Below are positions 43,003 to 51,209 of a stretch of DNA of 64,000 nt, piece by piece. The notes under the pieces were generated by a model. The model saw only the letters and a program-made list of their open reading frames with translations, had not been told where the DNA came from and ran no database searches. Every line of letters starts with the position of its first letter. Positions within the stretch are counted from its first letter, which is position 1. This DNA is from Sphaerisporangium perillae (GTDB lineage Bacteria; Actinomycetota; Actinomycetes; Streptosporangiales; Streptosporangiaceae). The position numbers and the translations under genes are program-made. Where the stretch lies: NCBI RefSeq assembly GCF_023276435.1, contig NZ_JALLPO010000037.1, positions 1 through 64,000 on the forward strand. Direction: 5' to 3'.

Positions 43003-44735
43003 AAGGCGCTCGCCCAGGGTGGTGTGAGATCGCCGAGGACGTCCTCGTAGTCCGTCAGCCAGGAACCGAAAAGCACCAGACCACGGAGCCAAAACCGCGA
43101 GTTCCACGAGCCGAAGGCCGTCAGCGCGTCCGGGCCCTGGGTGACCACGTCCAGCATCGGACCGGACATGAGCCCGGGGATCGTGGCGGCCTTCACGAGC
43201 ATCCGGTGGTTCCACTCGCGGGCCGCCGGGCCGCCCGAGCGGAGCGGCACCCGCCGGTGCGGCAGCGCGCCGTTGGTGGACGGCAGGGCGGCCACGCGCG
43301 AGTTCGCGGCCCGCAGGATCTCCCGGTAGAACCTCCCGCCCTCCTTGCGGTCCACCGGCACCGACAGCGCGGCGTCGAAGAACTCCGGATGCAGGAAGGG
43401 GAACACCGGAGTGGCCTCCGGCCCGACGAGGTTCACCGGGGAGCGGGCGATGCCGCGCGCCGTCCGGGTATGCAGCACGCTCAGCGGCAGCTCCGACCGG
43501 TGGCCGCGCAGCATCGAGGTCGCCTGGGCGAACGCCGTGCCCACCCGGTCGTCGACGAAGGCGAGCGCCTGGTCCGACAGCATCGGCAGGTGCGGCTCGC
43601 CGGTCGCCAGCGCGGCGAGCAGCGCGGACTGACGGTCGGCGGAGGTTCCGGCGCCCACGGCGTCGGCGGTGATGAGGAAGTTCTTCATCAGCGGCCCGCC
43701 CGCCAGGCCGTCCACGACCGCCCGGCCCGCCTTGTGCACCTCGCGGGCGAAGGGGGAGTACCAGGCGTGATGGCTGGTGAGGTACTCCAGCCGGCGTGCC
43801 GCCCACCGCGCCTCGCCGGGATAGGCGGTGGCGTCCTGCGGCACGATGCGGTGCGGGATGCCCAGCTCGCGGGTGACGTAGCGGGCGAAGTCGATGTCGT
43901 TGTCCAGGCCGTCGTCCGGGCTCGTCGTCCACGACTCGACGTCCATCTTGCGCGCCATCGCCACCGAGGCCAGCAGCCGCGAGTCGTATCCGCCGCTCAC
44001 CGGCACCAGCAGCGGCCGGTCGTCGAAGGGCTTCAGCGCCTCGTGCAGCAGCGCCACGACGTCCCCGGCCGTGACACCCCGGTCGAACGGCTCCTCGCGC
44101 ACCCAGCGCGGGGCGCGCTTCTCGACGGTGATCCTGCGCTGCGGGCGGGACCAGACCAGGGCCGTCGAGCCGGGCAGGCGCCTGACCTGGCGGTAGGGGG
44201 TGTCCTCCAGGAGCGGGTAGGTCAGCTTGAGAATGGCCGCCCAGGCGTCCCAGTTCACCTCGTACGGCCGCCGCGCCAGCGCCAGCAGCGGCTCGATGTT
44301 CCCGGCGAAGTACAGCGCCTCGCCGTCGGGGCCGGTCTCGCTGAGGTAGTAGACGTCGATCAACCCGAAGGCGCCGGTGTGCAGGGTCACCGTGTCCGGC
44401 TCGTCGATCAGCCCCGGGGTCTCCCAGGTCTCGGCCGCCGCCCACCACGGCGCCGCCCGGTCCGGTACGCGCTCCGCCCACGCGAACCACGCTCCCGGGG
44501 GCGGCGGGCCTGAGCCGGCGGGGGACGTCTCCGGGGCTGGGCCGCCGGCGGGCGGGGAGCCCGCGTACGGGGGGAGCGGTGCGGAGCTCAGCAGTGCCGC
44601 GCCGGGCGCCCGGTGCACCTCGCGCACCGACGGACCCGCGTTCCTGAGAACGTCGAGCCTGGCCGGGTCGTAGGCCCCGATGGCGCCGCACACGTACGGC
44701 CGCGCCCTGTGCTCCGGCCACTTCCCGTTGCGCAC
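42999..44735 (-). CDS. Asparagine-synthetase-like ATP-pyrophosphatase
   Basis: A 578-residue protein. The C-terminal half is an AsnB-type synthetase domain with PP-loop VPVSGGYDSRLLASVA near residue 260. The N-terminal half looks like the glutaminase domain but begins NGKWPEHRARPYVCGAIGAY, so the Cys is internal and the enzyme may use ammonia or another amine. GTG 44735 has GGGGAGAG upstream. Divergent from a glycosyltransferase, it may amidate or ligate an envelope sugar or peptide; such proteins also act as lasso-peptide cyclases, but no lasso precursor or protease is adjacent. Confidence 0.8.
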   Translation of the reverse strand: MRNGKWPEHRARPYVCGAIGAYDPARLDVLRNAGPSVREVHRAPGAALLSSAPLPPYAGSPPAGGPAPETSPAGSGPPPPGAWFAWAERVPDRAAPWWAAAETWETPGLIDEPDTVTLHTGAFGLIDVYYLSETGPDGEALYFAGNIEPLLALARRPYEVNWDAWAAILKLTYPLLEDTPYRQVRRLPGSTALVWSRPQRRITVEKRAPRWVREEPFDRGVTAGDVVALLHEALKPFDDRPLLVPVSGGYDSRLLASVAMARKMDVESWTTSPDDGLDNDIDFARYVTRELGIPHRIVPQDATAYPGEARWAARRLEYLTSHHAWYSPFAREVHKAGRAVVDGLAGGPLMKNFLITADAVGAGTSADRQSALLAALATGEPHLPMLSDQALAFVDDRVGTAFAQATSMLRGHRSELPLSVLHTRTARGIARSPVNLVGPEATPVFPFLHPEFFDAALSVPVDRKEGGRFYREILRAANSRVAALPSTNGALPHRRVPLRSGGPAAREWNHRMLVKAATIPGLMSGPMLDVVTQGPDALTAFGSWNSRFWLRGLVLFGSWLTDYEDVLGDLTPPWASAL

Positions 44736-44847
44736 TGGATCTCTCCCCTCAGCGAGTACCTGCCGAGTGTACGGACTTGTGACGGTTCGAGAAGGTCGGC
44801 CCGGATCTGCGATTATTCTTGCTCGACCTCTGGGACACGGTGATGGC

Positions 44848-46938
44848 ATGAGTGAAGAGCTGGAGAGCACCCGTCAGGCGCTCGAAGCGGCCGTGGCGGC
44901 CGCTGCGGGCGCGGCCGAGCTGACCCGGCTGCTGGCCGACTACCAGGAACGGCTCGCGAGGGCCGCTACCTCCGAGGCCGAGGCCCTGACCCGCCTGCGG
45001 GAGGCCGAGGCCAGGCTGAAGGCCGCCGAGAAACAGGTCACCCAGCTCGCCAAGAACCTCGCCGAGCAGCGCTACCAGGCCGAGGCCGCCCAGTGGCGCC
45101 TTGAGTCGGTGCAGGCCAGCCGGTGGTCCAAGCTCGGCGACGCCATCCACACCAAGAACCCCGGCGAGGTCGCCCGCACCCTCCGCGCTCCCATCAGCAA
45201 GCGCCCGGCGCCCAAGCGGTCCGACTTCAGCCCGGCCCCGCCGGCCCTCGACGTCGCCCCGGTGCCGCCCGTCGTGCCCGCGACGGCCGGGCCGGCGGTG
45301 TCCACGGCCATGGCCGAAGGCTTCGTCGTCCCCAAGGGCCCCCTGACCCGCCCTTACCTAACCGTCGCCGCCATCGTCGACCGGCAGTCCGAGGCCCTGT
45401 TCCGCTACGAATGGCGCCAGGTCACCAACTTCGGCCCCGGCAACTGGCAGGCCATGCTGGACCAGCACCGGCCCCACCTGCTGTTCGTCGAGTCGGTCCA
45501 GCCGGGGCCGCGCCAGGGCAACGGCGGCCGGTGGCTGGAGGAGCTCGCCGGCCGCAGCCGGGGGCTGCGCGACCTCGTGGAGGAGTGCGCCAGGCGGGGC
45601 ATCCGCACGATCTTCTGGCACTCCGGTGGCCCCCTGTCCGCCAGCGTGCCGATGGCCACCCTGTTCGACCAGGTGCTGGCCACCTCGGAGGCCAGGGCAC
45701 GCGAATGGCGGGCCGCGCTGCGCCACGACCGCGTCGGCGTGCTCCCGCACGCGGTCCAGCCGCGCGTCCACAACCAGATCCGTGCGGCGGAGGGCCGGTC
45801 CGGGGTGGGCCTGCTCGGCACCGCCCTGCAGGGCGACCTGCCGCCGGACGCCGGATGGCGGCCGCTGATCACCGACAAGGCCACCTACGACGACCTGCTC
45901 ACGACATACCGCGCCGTCTCGATGGTGCTCGCCGGGCCGGACGCCGACGCGCGCACCGTGGAGGAGCTCTCCGCCTGCGGGACCCCCATCATGCAGCTCA
46001 CCACGCCCGTGGACCAGGCATCACTGCCGCAGGCGCTCGACTCCGTCCGCGAGAACCTGGCGGCGGAGATCGAATGCGCCTCCGAGGCCCACCTGGCCTG
46101 GCGGGCCACCGCGCCGGTGACCCCGCTCCTCGATCCGATCCTGGACACCGCCGGGGTCCCCTCGGTGCGCAACGCCGCCACCGTCACGGCCGTCACCGCC
46201 GTCTCCGGCCCGGCCGAGCTCGACCACCTGCTCACCCAGCTCCGCCGGCAGTCCCACACCCCCGGCCAGCTCGTCATCGTCGCCGACGGGCTCGACGCCG
46301 CCGTCGTCGAGAAGGCCGCGCGAGGCGCCTTGGCCGGGCGGGGATCGTCACACGCGGAGGGCGACCTGGTGATCCGCGAAGCCGGTACCCCGATGACCCG
46401 CGGCGCCGCCCTCGACCGGGCGCTCCGCCTCGCCGACGGCGACCTCGTGGCCGTCCTCGACCCACGAGACCTGTACGGCGAGCACTACCTGGCCGACCTG
46501 ACCCGCTACTTCACCGCCGTCGACGCCGACATCATCGGCAAAGCCTCCTTCTACGCCCACATCACCGGCACGGGCGGGGGCGCCAGCACGGGGACGGGCA
46601 CGGGCGGTACGGGGACGAGCACCGGCACGAGGACCGGTGGCGGCGCCGGCGCCGGCGCCACGCTGCTCCGCCAGCCCGGGGCCGACCACCGCTTCCTGCC
46701 CGAGGTGGCGGGAGGCACCCTTCTGGCCCGCCGCCAGGCCCTGGTCGAGCTGGGCATCGCCGACGTGTCGGAGGAGTGGGACGAGGTCCTGATGCGCCAG
46801 TGCCGCACGGACGGCATCCGCGTCTACTCCGCCGACCGCTACTCCTACGTCTGCGTCCGCCCCTCCACCGAAGGCCGCCTCCTCACCTCCGCCCACTTCG
46901 AGGGCTACGTCCAACCCCACCCCCTGGCCATGATCTGA
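44848..46938 (+). CDS. Large glycosyltransferase-like protein with N-terminal coiled coil
   Basis: A 696-residue protein. Residues 1-110 form a long coiled coil (LTRLREAEARLKAAEKQVTQ region). About 150-400 resembles a CgeB-like GT-B fold (LLFVESVQPG, IRTIFWHSGGPL). About 430-690 resembles a GT2 domain (QLVIVADGLD, ALDRALRLADGDLVAVLDP). A Gly/Thr-rich low-complexity insert (about 573-604) sits inside the GT2 part. It probably builds a surface polysaccharide or teichoic-type polymer. ATG 44848 lacks a strong ribosome site. Divergent from the Asn-synthetase-like gene. Confidence 0.75.
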   Translation: MSEELESTRQALEAAVAAAAGAAELTRLLADYQERLARAATSEAEALTRLREAEARLKAAEKQVTQLAKNLAEQRYQAEAAQWRLESVQASRWSKLGDAIHTKNPGEVARTLRAPISKRPAPKRSDFSPAPPALDVAPVPPVVPATAGPAVSTAMAEGFVVPKGPLTRPYLTVAAIVDRQSEALFRYEWRQVTNFGPGNWQAMLDQHRPHLLFVESVQPGPRQGNGGRWLEELAGRSRGLRDLVEECARRGIRTIFWHSGGPLSASVPMATLFDQVLATSEARAREWRAALRHDRVGVLPHAVQPRVHNQIRAAEGRSGVGLLGTALQGDLPPDAGWRPLITDKATYDDLLTTYRAVSMVLAGPDADARTVEELSACGTPIMQLTTPVDQASLPQALDSVRENLAAEIECASEAHLAWRATAPVTPLLDPILDTAGVPSVRNAATVTAVTAVSGPAELDHLLTQLRRQSHTPGQLVIVADGLDAAVVEKAARGALAGRGSSHAEGDLVIREAGTPMTRGAALDRALRLADGDLVAVLDPRDLYGEHYLADLTRYFTAVDADIIGKASFYAHITGTGGGASTGTGTGGTGTSTGTRTGGGAGAGATLLRQPGADHRFLPEVAGGTLLARRQALVELGIADVSEEWDEVLMRQCRTDGIRVYSADRYSYVCVRPSTEGRLLTSAHFEGYVQPHPLAMI

Positions 46939-46953
46939 CCCCCGGACGGGCCG

Positions 46954-47025
46954 GTGCTGAAGTTTCCTCGCGGTGAGTGGGAGGCGTTCATCGCCGGAGT
47001 GAAGGACGGCGCCCTGGCTCCGTGA
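46954..47025 (+). pseudogene. DUF397 C-terminal remnant
   Basis: GTG 46954 to TGA 47023-47025 reads VLKFPRGEWEAFIAGVKDG and ALAP. This is the end of a DUF397 domain (compare DEFRTFVGGVKAGEFDL at 13816). The rest of the domain is missing upstream. Confidence 0.7.
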
Positions 47026-47136
47026 GCGGCTGGGCCCTGCGAGGGCGCCGCCATGGTGTGACCATCGGGCCGGGGGGCGACCCGAGGCGTGGCTCGGGTC
47101 GCTTCCCATGTTCGTGAGGGCCTTGAAGGCGCGGGG

Positions 47137-47931
47137 TCAGTGTGAACCCTGGAGGCCGCTGGCGATGAATATCGCGGCGAGTAGGGCGAACAGGTATGCC
47201 TGCAGGAACTGGATGAACATCTCGAACGCGGTCATCAGGATCGTCATCACCACGCCGAGCGCGCCGACGCCCACGCCGAGCGGGCTGAGTTTCTCGAACA
47301 GGAACCAGAAGCCGACCGAGCTGAAGAAGGCCAGGATCATGTGTCCGGCGAACATGTTCGCGAACACCCGGATGAAATGGGTGAACAGCGAGTTGATGAA
47401 GGTCTCGGCGAGGATCAGCGGGGCATAGAGCCCGTACGCCCAGCCCGGCAGCCCGGGCAGATAAACGACGCCTTTCAGGTAACCGCGCACGCCGTGGTGC
47501 TTGACGCCCATGTAGAGCTTGATGCCGTACACGTTGATCGCCAGCACGAGGGGAAAGGCGATGTGCGCGGCCACGGGGAATTGGATGAGGGGAATGATGC
47601 CCATCAGGTTCCAGACCAGTACGGTCAGGAAAACGGTGAGCAGGAGGCCCATCCACCGGTCGGCGTCCTTGCCGAGGCTGGGCTTGGCCACCTGTTCGCG
47701 CACGAACACGTAGGCGTACTCGCCGATGCTCTGCCAGCCCCGTGGCACGATCTTCGGTTTGGCGAACGCGGCCCAGCACACGGCGATGATGACGACCGAG
47801 CTGAGCATGGCGATCAGTACCGGCTTGGTGAGCCATTCCGGCCCGCCGGGGAAGATCGGGGAGAAGTGGAGAAGTTCGAGTCCCGGGGCTTCGAAGGTGC
47901 CGGGAGAGGTGATCAGGATCGTCGTCCGCAC
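47137..47931 (-). CDS. atpB: F0F1 ATP synthase subunit a, stand-alone
   Basis: A 264-residue membrane protein forming the proton half-channels of F0. The essential Arg is present in HFIRVFANMFAGHM, and the final helices FEMFIQFLQAYLFALLAAIF are typical. WWG-type N-terminal residues and MGIIPLIQFP also fit. GTG 47931 has AAAGGA upstream. No other atp gene is adjacent; in actinomycetes the full atp operon usually lies after rho-prfA, i.e. just beyond the right end of this window, so this is probably a second copy. Confidence 0.9.
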   Translation of the reverse strand: MRTTILITSPGTFEAPGLELLHFSPIFPGGPEWLTKPVLIAMLSSVVIIAVCWAAFAKPKIVPRGWQSIGEYAYVFVREQVAKPSLGKDADRWMGLLLTVFLTVLVWNLMGIIPLIQFPVAAHIAFPLVLAINVYGIKLYMGVKHHGVRGYLKGVVYLPGLPGWAYGLYAPLILAETFINSLFTHFIRVFANMFAGHMILAFFSSVGFWFLFEKLSPLGVGVGALGVVMTILMTAFEMFIQFLQAYLFALLAAIFIASGLQGSH

Positions 47932-48118
47932 GGCGGTCCTTTCTGGGGTTATCCACGCTGGACAATCACCTTAACCGGATATATCGGGTGGCCTTTATCA
48001 TGGGTTTCATCCGTCAAAAACCATGCAATGCGGTAAAGCCGTATCCCGGTGCGGCCACCGGTGGCCACTGCGCTCGACCTCCCAGGTCGTTCCGTGTGGA
48101 ATCTGTGATCGGCAGGTA

Positions 48119-48138
48119 CATACCGACTGGTCGGTGTG
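48119..48138. promoter_or_regulatory. TetR-type operator-like inverted repeat
   Basis: CATACCGAC-TG-GTCGGTGTG: the inner ACCGAC/GTCGGT arms are perfect, and the outer bases match at two of three positions. This pattern is typical of TetR-family operators. It lies 18 bases before the SCO6745-family start. Confidence 0.6.
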
Positions 48139-48155
48139 TGTGGCAGTATCTGCAG

Positions 48156-49001
48156 ATGGTCGATCCTCACGTCGCTCGCCAGGCATGGCGTCGCCTCGAA
48201 CCGCTGCACGGCATGATCTACTTCGTGCCGGAGGCCCTCAAGCGGTACGCAGCCGTTGGCCTGGCCGATCCTCGGCATGCGTACTTCGCGTCCCGCGCCG
48301 CAGCCTTCGGGCCCGCCTCGCCCGAAGTGGTCATCGCGACCTTCTACAACTTCTCTCCCCATCTCGTACGGCAGGCCCTTCCGGCGGCCTGGGAGGTGAC
48401 GAGCCCCGAGCAACTGCGTGCCGCAAGACTGGAGGCGGCGGACGCGGCCCTGCGAAGGGCGGGCATCCATTCGAATCCCGAGCTAGAGCTGGAGGAGACG
48501 CTCGCGCTGGCCCGCAGGGCGGCCGAGGCGGCCTGCGAGCGACTCGACGGGCGCCCGCTGTTCGCCGCGCACGCGGCTCTTCCCTGGCCGGACGATCCGC
48601 TGCTCGATCTGTGGCACGCCCAGACGCTGCTGCGCGAGTACCGCGGCGACGGCCACATCGCGGTTCTGGTGAACGAGGGACTGACCGGCCGCGAGGCGCT
48701 GATCCTGCACGCGGCCACCGGGGACCTGCCGGTCGTCTTCCTCAAGATCAGCCGAGGCTGGACCGAGGAGGAATGGGCCGAGGGAGAGGACGGCCTGCGC
48801 TCGCGGGGCCTGCTGGGCGAGGGGCTGACCCTGAGCGATCAGGGCCGGGAACTTCGCGCGCGAATCGAGAGCCGCACCGACGCGCTCGCCCTGCCGGCCT
48901 ACGCCGCACTGGGCGAGGAGGGGTGCGCCCGTCTGGCCGAACTGGCCAGGGGATTCGGCCGGGCCGTGGTGGACGGCGGCCTGCTCAAGCTGGCCATATG
49001 A
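48156..49001 (+). CDS. SCO6745-family protein (helix-turn-helix-like)
   Basis: A 281-residue protein of a common actinobacterial family. It opens ARQAWRRLEPLHGMIYFVPE, then FGPASPEVVIATFYNFSPHL and SPEQLRAARLEAADAALRRA are family-typical; the C-terminal third resembles a MarR-like winged helix (LTGREALILHAATGDLP, LTLSDQGRELRARIE). Function is unknown. It probably answers to the TetR-type site upstream. Confidence 0.85.
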   Translation: MVDPHVARQAWRRLEPLHGMIYFVPEALKRYAAVGLADPRHAYFASRAAAFGPASPEVVIATFYNFSPHLVRQALPAAWEVTSPEQLRAARLEAADAALRRAGIHSNPELELEETLALARRAAEAACERLDGRPLFAAHAALPWPDDPLLDLWHAQTLLREYRGDGHIAVLVNEGLTGREALILHAATGDLPVVFLKISRGWTEEEWAEGEDGLRSRGLLGEGLTLSDQGRELRARIESRTDALALPAYAALGEEGCARLAELARGFGRAVVDGGLLKLAI

Positions 49002-49041
49002 CGGCCTGACAGCGGGCGCGCCGGGACAAATGGCACGGCGC

Positions 49042-49470
49042 TCAGGTGACGTGGAGGGAGCCGTCCTCGTTGAAGTCGAAGGCGCCCCAGGCGATCTCCC
49101 ACAGGTAGCCGTCCGGGTCGGTGAAGTAGCCGGAGTATCCGCCCCAGAAGGTGTCGGCGGCCGGTTTGACGAGGTCGGCCCCCGCGGCCGCCGCGAGGGC
49201 CAGCACCTCGTCGACCTGCTGCCGCTCCCGGACGTTGTGCGCCAGCGTGATGCCGGTGAACCTCGACCGTGGCTCGTCCCAGCCCGGGCCGACGTCCTCG
49301 GCCAGCTTCGCGTACGGGTACAGCGCGAGGGTCACCCCCGAGGTCTGGAAGAACACGATGCCGTCCTCGGGCTTGCGGGTCGTGGGAAGCCCCAGGCCGT
49401 CTTTGTAGAAACGGTACGAGCGCTCCAGGTCGGCGACGCCCAAAGTGATCAGCGACACACGAGGTTCCAT
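49042..49470 (-). CDS. VOC-family (glyoxalase/bleomycin resistance-like) protein
   Basis: A 142-residue paired beta-alpha-beta-beta-beta protein. It has SLITLGVADLERSYRFYKDG, GLPTT, and YSGYFTDPDGYLWEIAW. The metal ligand pattern ends with E in LWEI. The substrate is unknown. ATG 49470 is preceded at 6 bases by CATACT, a plausible -10, so the mRNA may be leaderless. Confidence 0.9.
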   Translation of the reverse strand: MEPRVSLITLGVADLERSYRFYKDGLGLPTTRKPEDGIVFFQTSGVTLALYPYAKLAEDVGPGWDEPRSRFTGITLAHNVRERQQVDEVLALAAAAGADLVKPAADTFWGGYSGYFTDPDGYLWEIAWGAFDFNEDGSLHVT

Positions 49471-49516
49471 GGCGGCAGTATGCCCGCCACCACCGACAGA
49501 ACCGCCGGCCGAAGCG

Positions 49517-49597
49517 TCAGGGGGCGTTCCGGCCGGTCGGCACGCGGCGGGCCGCGAGCTTGGCTTCGAGGCCGTCGAAGATGGCCTGGAGGCCGAA
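49517..49597 (-). pseudogene. Possible TetR-regulator C-terminal remnant
   Basis: Between two in-frame stops, the minus strand reads EFGLQAIFDGLEAKLAARR and VPTGRNAP. F(E)FGLxxILDGIEALxAxR is a common last helix of TetR regulators. No DNA-binding domain is present upstream. Confidence 0.4.
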
Positions 49598-49800
49598 CTC
49601 CTTCTAGGCCGTCGGCGTCCAGGAGTTCGATGGCGGTCTGTTCGCTCGGCCCTCGCCCTGGCAGCGACGATCATCGCCTGACGGGACCGCGCAAGTGGTG
49701 GAAAGCTCGCTCCACGGCCCCCGGGCCGCGCGGATACCTTTACACCCGGTGGAGGCGAGCGGCGGCCGGTCGCGTCGCCTGGGCGAGAGCGGCAGGACTG
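49598..49800. other. Spacer upstream of the ArsR-type gene
   Basis: Bases 49471-49800 contain the TetR-like fragment and otherwise no gene I can support. Confidence 0.4.
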
Positions 49801-49830
49801 TTGACGCGTGACTATTTGGTCACGTATTTT
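49801..49830 (+). promoter_or_regulatory. Promoter with an operator filling its spacer, ArsR-type gene
   Basis: TTGACG (49801-49806), exactly 18 bases, then TATTTT (49825-49830). The spacer is the inverted repeat CGTGAC-TATTTG-GTCACG (49807-49824). The GTG start is 6 bases past the -10, so transcription should begin at or near the start codon. Confidence 0.75.
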
Positions 49831-49836
49831 GGACAG

Positions 49837-50157
49837 GTGACCGACGACGACCGCGTGTTCAGGGCGCTTGCCGACCCGACGCGCCGGTTCCTGCTCGACC
49901 TGCTCTTCGAGCGTGACGGCCGCACGCTCACCGAGCTGGAGTCCGAGCTCGCGATGACCCGTTTCGGCGTGATGAAGCACCTGCGGGTGCTCGAGGAGGC
50001 GGGCCTGGTGGTCGCGCGGCGGTCCGGCCGGGAGAAACTCCACTTCCTCAATCCGGTGCCGATCCGGTTGATCCACGACCGGTGGATCGACAAGTACACC
50101 GAGCGTCAGGTCTCGGCGCTCACGGACCTGAAGGCGGAACTGGAGCACGAGGCCTGA
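49837..50157 (+). CDS. ArsR-family transcriptional regulator
   Basis: A 106-residue winged-helix regulator: DDRVFRALADPTRRFLLDLL, then LTELESELAMTRFGVMKHLR and VLEEAGLVVARRSGREKLHF. It has no CxC metal-site motif, and resembles the SRPBCC-partner/SmtB-like group without metal ligands. GTG 49837 is chosen because homology starts there and the promoter is directly upstream. Likely autorepressed through the spacer repeat. Nothing obvious is co-transcribed. Confidence 0.92.
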   Translation: MTDDDRVFRALADPTRRFLLDLLFERDGRTLTELESELAMTRFGVMKHLRVLEEAGLVVARRSGREKLHFLNPVPIRLIHDRWIDKYTERQVSALTDLKAELEHEA

Positions 50158-50184
50158 GGACCTGGCGGCCACGCCGGGTCCTCA
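50155..50184. terminator. Terminator overlapping the ArsR stop codon
   Basis: TGAGGACC (50155-50162) pairs with GGTCCTCA (50177-50184), with an inner GGCG/CGCC stem and loop GCCA. The TGA stop is part of the stem. Confidence 0.8.
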
Positions 50185-50356
50185 GCGAGCTCAATGGCGG
50201 CCGGGACGGTCATGTGATCTATCACGTCGAAGCCCTGCGGCGCCCCTCCGCCCGGGCTGCCGGCCCTGCGAGCCACCGATCACGCCACGGCGGCGCGCTG
50301 CGGTGCGCGCGAAGGCCGGACATCGGTCACCTCGCCGCCGGAGGAAGCACCGTAGC

Positions 50357-51082
50357 GTGAGCCCTGTGGTCGTCCGGCATGCCGAGGGGGTGATCGTGGA
50401 GAGGCTGCGCGCCATCCTCGGCTCGTCTCCCGTTCCGCAGGGGTCGTGGGAGCGGGAAGCGGCGTACGTCTCGACGGCGGCGCTGAGGCGGGCGGGCGCG
50501 CGGGCGCGCGAGGTCGCCGAGGAGCTGGCGGTACGGCTGCGCGCCGAGCCGGGAGTGCGGGCGGTCCACGTGCGGCCGAACGGCTTCCTGGTGATCGAGG
50601 TGGCCGAGCCCGGCGAGATCGTCCGCGAGATCCTGGCCGAGCCCGCCAGGCCCGCGCCGGCGCTTCGTGACCGGGCGGAGGCGTCGTGGCCGGACGCGCC
50701 GCGCACGTGGGACAACCCCGGATTCGTCGTGAGGTACGCCTACGTGCGGGCGGGAGCCGTCGAGCGGTGGTGCCGCGACCTCGGCATGGACGTCCAGATC
50801 TTCCGGCCCGGGCTGCTCGGCGATCCCCGCGACCGGGCGGTGCTGCGGGTGCTGGCCGAGGCGCCGAGCAGGCGGGAAGGGCAGGACGCGGGCCGGGTGG
50901 CGTATCTGGAGCGGCTGGCCGGGGTCTACCACGACGCGTTCGAGCATGTCCCGGCGATCCCGAAGGGCGACGAGGCGCCGACCGGCGCCCACGCGGCCCG
51001 CGTCTGGATGGCGCGAGCGGTCCGGAAGGTCCTCGGGGAGGGGTTGACAGAACTGGGGGAGACCCCTTCCGAGAAAATATGA
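50357..51082 (+). CDS. DALR anticodon-binding protein, ArgS-derived without catalytic domain
   Basis: A 241-residue protein. Its ends match the two ends of arginyl-tRNA synthetase: an N-terminal additional domain ([36 protein letters not shown]) and a C-terminal DALR helix bundle ([20 protein letters not shown]). The Rossmann catalytic domain with HIGH and KMSK is missing. Many actinomycetes have argS directly upstream of lysA, and this gene occupies that position. It might bind tRNA or regulate; the true role is unknown. GTG 50357 has GGAGGAA upstream. Confidence 0.85.
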   Translation: MSPVVVRHAEGVIVERLRAILGSSPVPQGSWEREAAYVSTAALRRAGARAREVAEELAVRLRAEPGVRAVHVRPNGFLVIEVAEPGEIVREILAEPARPAPALRDRAEASWPDAPRTWDNPGFVVRYAYVRAGAVERWCRDLGMDVQIFRPGLLGDPRDRAVLRVLAEAPSRREGQDAGRVAYLERLAGVYHDAFEHVPAIPKGDEAPTGAHAARVWMARAVRKVLGEGLTELGETPSEKI

Positions 51083-51209
51083 CCAAAACCGGCAAATAGC
51101 AGGAAGTGGTACGCCAGGCGGCCTGCCGTTCTGGAGATCTTTCATGTTGCCGTCTCGCAGGGTGAGCATCGGGCGCAGGGGGATCACGAGGTCGGATAGC
51201 CTCGTTCGG

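Noticed and set aside
51083-51209. Lysine riboswitch or T-box upstream of lysA
   Set aside because: The spacer is too short and lacks the expected conserved elements; a leaderless start is more likely.
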